DNA of 34,110 nucleotides from an uncultured Collinsella sp. (GTDB taxonomy: Bacteria; Actinomycetota; Coriobacteriia; Coriobacteriales; Coriobacteriaceae). Shown here one piece after another: positions 22,555-29,540 of the stretch. The position numbers and the translations under genes are program-made. Position 1 is the stretch's first letter, and every line of letters begins with the position of its first letter. The notes beneath the pieces were generated by a model. The model was given only the letters and a program-made list of their open reading frames with translations, was not told the DNA's origin and made no database searches. The stretch is from the NCBI GenBank assembly GCA_958436995.1, contig CAUBMI010000017.1:1-34110 (forward strand). Reading direction: 5' to 3'.

Positions 22555-22590
22555 ATAAAAAACCGGTTGGAACGGGAATTCCAACCGGTT
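22555..22590 (-). terminator. Terminator of the first GtrA gene
   Basis: AACCGGTTGGAA (22561-22572) pairs with TTCCAACCGGTT (22579-22590). On the minus strand a run TTTTTTATTT follows. It lies 27 bases past the stop at 22617. Confidence 0.82.
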
Positions 22591-22616
22591 ATACATTCAA
22601 GCAAATAGTGAATCGA

Positions 22617-23024
22617 CTACGACCGTGCGCCCTCGAGGAAGAAGCGGCGACTGAAGTAGTTGTACCAGGTGACGAGGAACGTAGCGATCGCTTTCATGGC
22701 CTGGTAGCCGATGCTCAAAAACGTGACGCCCACAAACATGTACAGGTCGTTGAGGCCCAGGCCGATCACCGACAGGATGGTAAAGATCGTGAACTCGCGC
22801 TTGCGGCTCATGCCCTCGCGATGGTCGAACACGTACTTCATGCTGAGCCAGTAGTTGACCACGACGGACGTGATGAACGAGACCGTGGTGCTCATCAAAA
22901 AGTCGAGGTGGAACAGCTCGACGAGCGCAATGAGCATACCCCAGTCGATGCCAAAGGAGATAAGGCCCACGACAGCGAACTTGAGGAACTGCTTGGTATG
23001 AGGTTGTGCCAGTGCCTTGCGCAC
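22617..23024 (-). CDS. GtrA family membrane protein
   Basis: 135 residues; start GTG at 23024 with a weak GGAT-type ribosome site. Four transmembrane helices, with the GtrA pattern FLKFAVVGLISFGIDWG at the start, VVNYWLSMKYVF and a conserved EGMSRKREF between helices, and a C-terminal WYNYFSRRFFLEG. GtrA proteins are thought to move polyprenol-linked sugars across the membrane for cell-wall or O-antigen glycosylation. It is a paralogue of the product of 23243-23638: both keep MKYVF, EGMSR, REF and LSVIGL. No glycosyltransferase gene is adjacent, so its pathway is not known. Confidence 0.88.
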   Translation of the reverse strand: MRKALAQPHTKQFLKFAVVGLISFGIDWGMLIALVELFHLDFLMSTTVSFITSVVVNYWLSMKYVFDHREGMSRKREFTIFTILSVIGLGLNDLYMFVGVTFLSIGYQAMKAIATFLVTWYNYFSRRFFLEGARS

Positions 23025-23173
23025 GTAATCACATCCAATGCGTTGATGAATCGAGCAGAGGATACTTTAGAGCTTTTGCAAGGGAAACGTAAGGTCCTTG
23101 CCAAGAACTATACGAACTCGCCAAATTTTCAAGAGCTAATCCGCAAACGTTGAAAATTTGCCCGTAAACGAGC

Positions 23174-23220
23174 GGGGCCCACGAACGCGCTGCGTTCGAA
23201 GCGCGTCATTCGTGGGTCCC
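23174..23220 (-). terminator. Terminator after the second GtrA gene
   Basis: GGGGCCCACGAA (23174-23185) pairs with TTCGTGGGTCCC (23209-23220), with an inner CGCGC/GCGCG pair. It follows the stop at 23243 on the minus strand. No strong T run. Confidence 0.6.
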
Positions 23221-23242
23221 GTAGCTGTGCGGGAAAGTCGGG

Positions 23243-23638
23243 CTACTTGGTCTCGTCGCCCTCCAGGAAGATCTTTCGGGTCACAAAGTTGTAGACCATA
23301 ACAAGCGCGGTGGCGCAAATCTTGGCGATATTGGCCTCGAGCCCCAGGCCGGCGTTGAGCGCCAGCACGATGCCGTCGTTGAGCGCCAAGCCAATTACGG
23401 ACAGCACGACAAAGATAATGAACTCGCGGCGGCGGCTCATGCCCTCCTTGTGCGCAAACACGTACTTCATGCTCGCGACGTAGTTAAAGATGAGCGAAAC
23501 GATAAAGCCGCTGGTATTGGCGATCAGGATGTTAAGGCCCAGGCCGTAGTGGAGCAGATTCATGATGCCAAAGTCGATGACGGTGGCAATGACGCCGACG
23601 ACGCCAAACTTCATGATCTGCGCAAGGAGCTTTTGCAT
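23243..23638 (-). CDS. GtrA family membrane protein (paralogue)
   Basis: 131 residues from ATG 23638 (MQKLLAQIMKFGVVGVIATV); the frame extends to a TTG at 23701, which would add 21 polar residues and has a comparable weak ribosome site, so the start is not settled. Four transmembrane helices; GtrA pattern with FNYVASMKYVF, KEGMSRRREF, LSVIGLALNDG and C-terminal NFVTRKIFLEG. It lies 78 bases downstream of the fructose-bisphosphatase stop on the same strand and may be read from that promoter. Same proposed role as the paralogue at 22617-23024; the two may act on different lipid-linked sugars. Confidence 0.86.
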   Translation of the reverse strand: MQKLLAQIMKFGVVGVIATVIDFGIMNLLHYGLGLNILIANTSGFIVSLIFNYVASMKYVFAHKEGMSRRREFIIFVVLSVIGLALNDGIVLALNAGLGLEANIAKICATALVMVYNFVTRKIFLEGDETK

Positions 23639-23716
23639 GGTACCTGCCTTAGGGTGGCGCCGCAGCGCCGTGGGGATGACAAACTCAGCAAGTTTAGCCA
23701 ATCCCCGCAGGCGGGA

Positions 23717-25633
23717 CTATGCGCGTTCCTCGATAGCACCGTTTCTATATGCATCGAGCAGTTGGCGTAGGTCCTGGATCTGGCTGCGGATCTTGGCTCC
23801 GGTATCGGTGTCGCTCACCATGCGGCGCCGGTCGGCCTCGTCAAAGCGGTTCGTCTCGCTTTCGATGTCGATGTTGCGGGTGAGCGCTTCGGCAACCGTG
23901 GTAAAGGCTTGGTGCGACTTAAGGCGACATCCGCGTGAGCTCGAAATAAGCGTGTAGCCGGCGATGCCCGTCTTGGGATGGTAGGCGCGGCAGAAGCCGC
24001 CATCGATGACCAGCAGCTTGCCCTCGGCGCGGATGGGCTGCTCGCCCTTGGTGGTTTTAACGGGTGTGTGGCCGTTGATGATGTGGCCGGTGGGCGAACA
24101 TGCCATGGGGGCAACGCCGAACTCGCGCATGATGTCGTCGCAGACCGAGGGCGACTTGGTAAGCGTAAAGTACGGGTCCATCGGCTCGGCCCAGGTGCTC
24201 TTATCGGCGATATAGGCGCGCTCAAAGGTACGCACCAGGCGTCCGCTGGCGGGTGAGTTAAAGCCGATCCACAGGTACCACATCCAGTCGAGGGCGTCGC
24301 GGTCGCCCACACGCCAGGCGCGACGGGCAATGCAGTCGCAAAAATCGAGATAATCGCGGCCGGCGTGCCAGGTACCCAGGCAGTTCATGCTACTAAAGGT
24401 ACCATCCTCGTTGAGCGGCACGCAGCCATGGAACAGCAGGTTGCCGTTGGTGACCTTGTACATCGAGCCGTGGGTGTAGAGGAAATCGATATGGCGACGC
24501 AGGTGATCGGCGGTGACAAACTCGGACACGAGCTTGTCGATGATGTGCTGCTCCTCGGGTGTGAGCGTGTAGGGGTCCGCCGGATCGACGGTGGGGAAGT
24601 CGTTGGTCGTGAGCGGCCACACGCTGCCGTCGGCAAGCGTGACCGTGCCGGTGTCGTGGTCGATCTTGTCGAGCAGCAGGCGGTCGGTCATGTCGAACTC
24701 GGGGTGGCGCTGGATAATCTGGCCCTCGAGCTTAAAGAGCAGCACGTTGATGGCCTTGATCAGCGGGGTGATGGACTCACCGGCGGTGTAGGTGGCATCA
24801 GCAAAGGCGACAAGTTCACGCAGCGAGATGCCGTAGTCGTTCTCGAGGATCTCGTAGTTGTCGTAGCGTAGGTTGTTGCGCAGCACCGTGGCGATGCAGG
24901 CGGGCTCACCGGCCGCAGCGCCCATCCACAGCAGGTCGTGGTTGCCCCACTGGATGTCGAGTGAATGGTAGGTGAGCAGGCGGTCCATAATCTTGGCCGC
25001 GCCGCCACCGCGGTCGAAGATATCGCCCACCAGGTGCAGGTGGTCGACGGCCAGGCGCTTGATGAGCGAGGCGAGCGACTCGATAAAGTCGTCGGCGCTG
25101 GCGGTCTCCAGGATGGACTCCACGATGCGCTCATGATAGCGCACGCGATAGTTGTTCTCGTCCGGGTGCGTGTGCAACAACTCGTCGATGATATAGGCGT
25201 AATCGCGCGGGATGGCCTTACGCACTTTGGAGCGCGTGTAGCGGCTTGAAAGCGAACGAGCGACCATGATGAGCTGGTCAAGCATCGTCTTGTACCAGGT
25301 GGGCGAGTCCTCGCGCTGGCTGCGGACCAGGTCGATCTTCTCGCGCGGGTAGTAGATGAGCGTGCACAGCTCGCCCTTCTCGTCAAAGGAGAGCGTATCG
25401 CCAAAGATCTCGTCGACATGCTCGCGCACGACGCCCGAGCAGTTGTTGAGGATGTGCATAAAGGCTTCGTACTCGCCATGCACGTCGCTCATAAAATGCT
25501 CGGTGCCTTTGGGTAGGTTGAGGATGGCCGAGAGGTTGATAATTTCGGTAAATGCGGATTGTTCGGTGGGGAACTGTCTCGACAGCAGGCGCAGATACTT
25601 GAAGTCTTGCGGATTGCGATCGAATGCGACCAT
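23717..25633 (-). CDS. fbp: Fructose-1,6-bisphosphatase class III
   Basis: 638 residues from ATG 25633, with GGAAGGTG before it; a 60-codon in-frame extension upstream has no ribosome site. Calcineurin-like phosphoesterase fold: SDVHGE (49-54), GDIFDRGGG (203-211) and GNHD (230-233) provide the two-metal site, and GHIINGHTPVK and later His residues complete it. The length (about 640-670) and the text are those of the class III enzyme of Firmicutes, which needs Mn2+. It hydrolyses fructose-1,6-bisphosphate to fructose-6-phosphate in gluconeogenesis. A 10-bp perfect inverted repeat lies 28 bases before the start, a likely control site. Confidence 0.94.
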   Translation of the reverse strand: MVAFDRNPQDFKYLRLLSRQFPTEQSAFTEIINLSAILNLPKGTEHFMSDVHGEYEAFMHILNNCSGVVREHVDEIFGDTLSFDEKGELCTLIYYPREKIDLVRSQREDSPTWYKTMLDQLIMVARSLSSRYTRSKVRKAIPRDYAYIIDELLHTHPDENNYRVRYHERIVESILETASADDFIESLASLIKRLAVDHLHLVGDIFDRGGGAAKIMDRLLTYHSLDIQWGNHDLLWMGAAAGEPACIATVLRNNLRYDNYEILENDYGISLRELVAFADATYTAGESITPLIKAINVLLFKLEGQIIQRHPEFDMTDRLLLDKIDHDTGTVTLADGSVWPLTTNDFPTVDPADPYTLTPEEQHIIDKLVSEFVTADHLRRHIDFLYTHGSMYKVTNGNLLFHGCVPLNEDGTFSSMNCLGTWHAGRDYLDFCDCIARRAWRVGDRDALDWMWYLWIGFNSPASGRLVRTFERAYIADKSTWAEPMDPYFTLTKSPSVCDDIMREFGVAPMACSPTGHIINGHTPVKTTKGEQPIRAEGKLLVIDGGFCRAYHPKTGIAGYTLISSSRGCRLKSHQAFTTVAEALTRNIDIESETNRFDEADRRRMVSDTDTGAKIRSQIQDLRQLLDAYRNGAIEERA

Positions 25634-25660
25634 GAAACACCTTCCGATAGGGCTGGTAAA

Positions 25661-25690
25661 ACTGATAAACAGCGTCAAACGTTTATCAGT
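25661..25690 (-). promoter_or_regulatory. 10-bp inverted repeat in the fbp leader
   Basis: ACTGATAAAC (25661-25670) and GTTTATCAGT (25681-25690), perfect, with a ten-base spacer. On the minus strand TTTTACC follows, so it may be an operator or an attenuator-like hairpin for fbp. Confidence 0.55.
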
Positions 25691-25858
25691 ATGCGCCGGC
25701 TTTGTTTCGATTTTGCGCCGGCGGCTGAATTGTCGGCTGAACGGTTTGGTAAATCGATTTAGTTGAGGTAGATATGGCGGTTGAGTGGAGACGAAGCGGG
25801 TGATTTTGCCCACGTTGGCCCATGGCGGGGATGAGGATGTTCATGATAAAGATAATCA

Positions 25859-25935
25859 ATACAAATGGTTCGCATTGGTAAATAGTGGACATTTGTATCG
25901 TATTTAGGCTTGCTGTGCGATAATTTGCACAGCAA
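25859..25935 (+). promoter_or_regulatory. degV promoter with two inverted repeats
   Basis: ATACAAATG (25859-25867) and CATTTGTAT (25890-25898) form a 9-bp dyad with a 22-base spacer. TTGCTGTGC (25910-25918) and GCACAGCAA (25927-25935) form a 9-bp dyad with an eight-base spacer that contains GATAAT, a good -10 box. A repressor bound here would block transcription. The rest of the 319-base gap 25634-25952 shows no gene. Confidence 0.5.
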
Positions 25936-25952
25936 TACTTAAGGAGCCTCAT

Positions 25953-26843
25953 ATGAGTGATTTTGTCCTGACCTGTGAATCCGCCGCCGATCGAACCCGT
26001 GAGTTCTTTGCGTCGCGCAATATCCCTGTCGTGTGTTTTCATTACGAGATCGACGATGTTGTCTATACGGACGATCTGTATCAGTCGATTACGCCGGACG
26101 AGTTTTTTGCCCAGATTGCCGCGGGCGCCATGCCCAAGACGTCTCAGGTGAGCGTGGGTGAGTACGAGGAGTTTTGGGAGCCGTTTGTTGCCGAGGGTAA
26201 AGACGTGCTGCACCTGACGTTGTCGTCGGGTATTTCGGGCACGTATGGATCGGCCTGCGTTGCGGCACAGATGCTCGCGGATCGCTATCCTCAGGGCGGC
26301 AAGGTGCGCGTCATCGATTCGTTGGCGGCGTCTTCGGGCTTTGGCCTGCTGGCGGAATGTGCCGCCGACGTTCGCGATGGCGGCGCTTCGCTCGACGAGA
26401 CGGCCGCTTGGATTGAGGAGCATAAACTCAACCTTCACCACTGGTTCTTCTCGACCGATCTGTCGAGCTACCTACGAGGCGGTCGCATTTCGGCCGCAAG
26501 CGCGATCATCGGCACGGCGCTTAAGATTTGCCCGCTTATGACGGTTGATTGCGAAGGTGGGCTGTCGCCACGTGAGAAGATTCGCACTAAGAAGCGCGCG
26601 ATTTCCGAGATGGCTAAGACCATGATGGCACACGTGCAGGACGGTGCGGAATATTCGGGTAAGTGCATCATGTCGCACTCGGCGTGCCGCGAGGATGCGG
26701 AGGCAGTTGCGGCGCTGATTGAGGAACAGGTTCCGCAGCTTAAAGGCAAGATCGAGATCAATAACATCGGTACTCTGATCGGTTCGCACACCGGACCTGG
26801 TACGGTGGCGCTCTTCTTTATGGGCGACAAGCGCGTGGATTAA
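25953..26843 (+). CDS. DegV family fatty-acid-binding protein
   Basis: 296 residues; AAGGAG stands nine bases before the ATG. DegV/FakB proteins bind a fatty acid for phosphorylation by FakA kinase. Family text is present: FVLTCESAADRTREFF at the N-terminus, MPKTSQVS (60-67), LTLSSGISGTYGSA (88-101), RVIDSLAASSGFG, YLRGGRIS, and the C-terminal GSHTGPGTVALFF. The Ser/Thr residues in TSQ and SSGISGT hold the lipid carboxylate. No membrane segment; cytosolic. No fakA is in the window. It is divergent from fbp, with dyads in the shared region suggesting regulated expression. Confidence 0.93.
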   Translation: MSDFVLTCESAADRTREFFASRNIPVVCFHYEIDDVVYTDDLYQSITPDEFFAQIAAGAMPKTSQVSVGEYEEFWEPFVAEGKDVLHLTLSSGISGTYGSACVAAQMLADRYPQGGKVRVIDSLAASSGFGLLAECAADVRDGGASLDETAAWIEEHKLNLHHWFFSTDLSSYLRGGRISAASAIIGTALKICPLMTVDCEGGLSPREKIRTKKRAISEMAKTMMAHVQDGAEYSGKCIMSHSACREDAEAVAALIEEQVPQLKGKIEINNIGTLIGSHTGPGTVALFFMGDKRVD

Positions 26844-26884
26844 TTTGCCCCATCACATCGCTGCATGATTGCTCAAACGAAAAC

Positions 26885-26912
26885 GGCCCGCCTCACGTTT
26901 GTGGGGCGGGCC
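26885..26912. terminator. Bidirectional terminator between convergent genes
   Basis: GGCCCGCCTCAC (26885-26896) pairs with GTGGGGCGGGCC (26901-26912), 12 bp with one G-U pair and a four-base loop. It lies between the stops at 26843 and 26924; T-rich runs follow in both directions. Confidence 0.75.
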
Positions 26913-26923
26913 AAGATGTTTTG

Positions 26924-28015
26924 CTAGCGTTTCTTTCCTCGGAAGAAAAAGCCGTGCAGTGAGGGCTTGAGCCCGCGGTTGGCGCGACGCTCCTCGACGC
27001 GCTCGTGGATCGAAGCGACGCGCTCGATGACCTCGTCGGGAATCGGCACGTCGGGATTCATGTTCTCGACCTGGCTGACTTCGGCGGCGGCGACCTGGTC
27101 GATAATGGGCACATCGTCGCGCGAGATAACGGGCGTGGCGTCTTCCTTCATCTTGCGATAACGCTGCATCATGTCGGTCTGTAGCTGCTGTGCCGAAGGC
27201 GGCGTCCAGATGATGGCGTTGGCGCCGGCGGCGATGGTCTCGCGGATGCTCTCGGGCGTCTTGCCGCCCGGCGCGATGAGCGGCAGGTTGGGATAGTGCT
27301 CGCGCAGTTCACGCAGGACCTGCGGCGTGTTTTTGCCGGCGGCGATGTTAAGAATCTTGGCGCCGGCGCGCACCTTTGCGTGAGCATCGTCGTCGCAACG
27401 TACGACCGTGGCGATGACGGGGATGTCGGCGATGTTGGTGATGTGCTCGACCATCTCGGCAGTAGCGGGGGAGTTGACCACACAGCCCGCCGCGCCCTGC
27501 ATCTCGGAGACGGCTGCCATCTGAACGGAGCGCTTACCGGTCGTAGTTCCGCCGCCCACGCCTACAAAGACCGGGCACTCGGCGACGGTCAACAGTGCCT
27601 GCGTAATGGCCGGCTGCGGCGTGAAGGGGTAAACGGCGAAGACAGCATCGGCGTTGGAGTTGCGGATAACCGCGACATCGGTGGTGTAAATGAGCGACTT
27701 GATGCGGCGGCCGAAGAGCGTGAAGCCGCTGGCCTCCTCGATCTCGTCGGGCATGCGAAGGGCAGCCTTGCGCAGACGTCCGTCGATGGGCAGGGGCTCC
27801 ATAGGGAGCAGGCTGTTGGGCGTGACGGCTACCTGGGGCTCGGTGAACTCGTCTGCGAGCTCGACCTCGGAGAAATCGACCGAGGCGACGATGTCTTCGT
27901 GAACCTCGGCGGGCACATCGATGGGAGCTTGGTCGTTTGCCGCGGCAGGCGTGTCGAAGGAGCTGGTGCCGACGAAGGCGTCGACGCGCTCGTTTAGATC
28001 GTTGAGGGTATCCAT
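26924..28015 (-). CDS. Conserved protein of unknown function, probable TIM-barrel-like
   Basis: 363 residues from ATG 28015. There is no Shine-Dalgarno sequence, but a TAGAAT box lies ten bases upstream, so the mRNA may be leaderless. Residues 1-75 are acidic and disordered. The core (about 95-290) reads as repeated strand-helix units: FGRRIKSLIYTTDVAVIRNS, ADAVFAVYPFTPQPAITQAL, CPVFVGVGGGTTTGKRSV, MVEHITNIADIPVIATVV, GAKILNIAAGKNTPQVLREL and LPLIAPGGKTPESIRETIAA. The Gly-rich GVGGGTTTG and the late APGGKT suggest phosphate-binding loops as in TIM-barrel synthases. A basic C-terminus ends FFFRGKKR. I cannot name a reaction; 'hydrolase' labels sometimes used for such proteins are not supported by visible catalytic motifs. 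Confidence 0.82.
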   Translation of the reverse strand: MDTLNDLNERVDAFVGTSSFDTPAAANDQAPIDVPAEVHEDIVASVDFSEVELADEFTEPQVAVTPNSLLPMEPLPIDGRLRKAALRMPDEIEEASGFTLFGRRIKSLIYTTDVAVIRNSNADAVFAVYPFTPQPAITQALLTVAECPVFVGVGGGTTTGKRSVQMAAVSEMQGAAGCVVNSPATAEMVEHITNIADIPVIATVVRCDDDAHAKVRAGAKILNIAAGKNTPQVLRELREHYPNLPLIAPGGKTPESIRETIAAGANAIIWTPPSAQQLQTDMMQRYRKMKEDATPVISRDDVPIIDQVAAAEVSQVENMNPDVPIPDEVIERVASIHERVEERRANRGLKPSLHGFFFRGKKR

Positions 28016-28024
28016 GGAGGCTCG

Positions 28025-28030
28025 ATTCTA
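28025..28030 (-). promoter_or_regulatory. -10 box implying a leaderless mRNA
   Basis: TAGAAT on the minus strand ends ten bases before the ATG at 28015. Transcription starting six to eight bases on would leave almost no leader, consistent with the missing ribosome site. Confidence 0.4.
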
Positions 28031-28205
28031 TGTGATGACGGCCGGCGGGGTACCGGCAGCGTTGTGCTTGCTAAATCGTTTGACGAGTTGATTTTTCCCC
28101 GCCGCGTCCTCCGTTAGACCGAAGGGCGGCGAACGTGAAGGAGCTGTGGTGGCGGGGATCGAGGTGCTATCTTGAAAGTCCCGTTTAAAAGAGAGGTGAC
28201 GCGGT

Positions 28206-28376
28206 ATGGAATTTTCGGCAATGTTGGGCTCGATTGGCCTATGCGTGGGCGCAATCGTAGCCGCCGCGGTCATCTACTTTGTGGTTACGGCCATTAAAGG
28301 CAAAAGGGCCGAACGCAAGGAGCGCGCGATGCTTAAACAGCATCGCGACCAGCAGGGCAAACGCGCACGGAGATAG
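28206..28376 (+). CDS. Small single-pass membrane protein (56 residues)
   Basis: ATG 28206 follows AGAGGTG by seven bases; stop TAG 28374-28376. The N-terminal half is a transmembrane helix (SIGLCVGAIVAAAVIYFVVT), the C-terminal half strongly basic (KGKRAERKERAMLKQHRDQQ and on). This is an N-out or N-in anchor with a cationic cytoplasmic tail. TGCTATCTT (28165-28173) is an extended -10 promoter about 33 bases upstream. Codon use fits the genome. I do not recognise a family. It converges on the rRNA methyltransferase gene. The clear ribosome site, promoter and membrane helix make it a likely real gene. Confidence 0.7.
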   Translation: MEFSAMLGSIGLCVGAIVAAAVIYFVVTAIKGKRAERKERAMLKQHRDQQGKRARR

Positions 28377-28400
28377 CTTGTTGAGTTTTGGATCCGTGCG

Positions 28401-29504
28401 CTAGCTGCGTTTTCGGATCAGGGCAATGTAGAAGCCCTCAAATTCGCGGCTGGGCGGAATGGTGAGCGTGCCGGGCAGGCCGTTGGCGATGGCCGATACC
28501 TGACCCGCGGCAATGGCTTCGGTCAGGGCGTTGGACTCGATGCGCGGCTCCTCACCAGCTTCCTGGGCGCGGCGTGCCTCACTTTCGCTCGGCGTGCCAT
28601 CGAGGGGGATAAGCTCGCAGTCCATGTGCTTGTCGAGGGCCTCTTGCAGGGCGTCCTCGTTTTCCTGCGGCAAGATCGAACAAGTCGAATAGACGAGCGT
28701 GCCGCCCGGTTTGAGGGCTCCCATGGCGCGGTCCAGAAGTGCTCGCTGCGAGCGGGCGCACCTGCTCAGCAACTGCTCGGTGAGGCCGCGCAGGCTCTTC
28801 TCGTTGCCGCTGACGACTGTGCCCGTGCCGGTGCAGGGAGCGTCGAGCAGGATACGGTCAAAGCGGAAGAACTCGTCGAGCTCGCGTGCGTCGATGCGCA
28901 TGACGGGCACGTTTTTTGCGCCTTGGCGGTGGAGGTTGGCTTCGAGCTTCTCGGCGCGGGGAATGCTCATCTCGCAGGCGGTGAGGTGTGCCTGGCCCTG
29001 GGTGAGGGCGGCGATCTGCGTCGTCTTGCCGCCGGGGGCCGCGCACATGTCCAGGATGTCCTCGCCGGCCTGGGCGCCCAAGACCAACGGCGGCATCATG
29101 GACGACAGGCTTTGCAAGTAGATCTTGCCGTCGCGGTAGATGTCGAGGTCCCACAGGTCGGAAACCTGGGCCTCGGGCAGGATGGAAGCGTCCGGGTACC
29201 ATGCGACGGGGCGGTGGGCGATGCCGGCGGCATCGAGCGCCGCGGCGATGTCCTCGGCGGTTGCCTTGAGCGTGTTGGCGCGCAGCGTGACCGGGCGTGT
29301 GGCCGCGGCGCCGAAGCCCTCGATCATAAGCTCGGCATCGGCGGGCGCATAGGCGCCGGCGACCGTGTCGACCATAAAGCGCGGAAGGTCGGCGGCGGAG
29401 GGTTGGGCGGCAAGCTGGTCAGAAAGCTCGGTAGCAGCAAATTGCCTAAGCTTGAGCTCGGGCTTAACCTGCTTTTTCTGCTTACGACGACGCGGCTTGG
29501 ACAT
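28401..29504 (-). CDS. RsmB/NOP family rRNA (cytosine-C5) methyltransferase
   Basis: 367 residues; AAGGAAAG precedes the ATG. SAM-dependent enzyme: DMCAAPGGKTTQ (152-163, SAM-binding loop), DAPCTGTGTV with C224 (the Cys that releases the product), and VYSTCSILPQEN with the nucleophile C275. The N-terminal part (about 40-140) resembles the NOL1/NOP2 substrate-binding region and the first residues are Lys/Arg-rich. It likely makes m5C in 16S rRNA (RsmB- or RsmF-like); the N-terminal NusB-like domain of full RsmB is absent, so the exact site is not known. It starts 36 bases after the methionyl-tRNA synthetase stop, so the two form an operon. Confidence 0.92.
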   Translation of the reverse strand: MSKPRRRKQKKQVKPELKLRQFAATELSDQLAAQPSAADLPRFMVDTVAGAYAPADAELMIEGFGAAATRPVTLRANTLKATAEDIAAALDAAGIAHRPVAWYPDASILPEAQVSDLWDLDIYRDGKIYLQSLSSMMPPLVLGAQAGEDILDMCAAPGGKTTQIAALTQGQAHLTACEMSIPRAEKLEANLHRQGAKNVPVMRIDARELDEFFRFDRILLDAPCTGTGTVVSGNEKSLRGLTEQLLSRCARSQRALLDRAMGALKPGGTLVYSTCSILPQENEDALQEALDKHMDCELIPLDGTPSESEARRAQEAGEEPRIESNALTEAIAAGQVSAIANGLPGTLTIPPSREFEGFYIALIRKRS

Positions 29505-29540
29505 CCGTCTTTCCTTCCCATTCCATTACATGTCGAGTGT

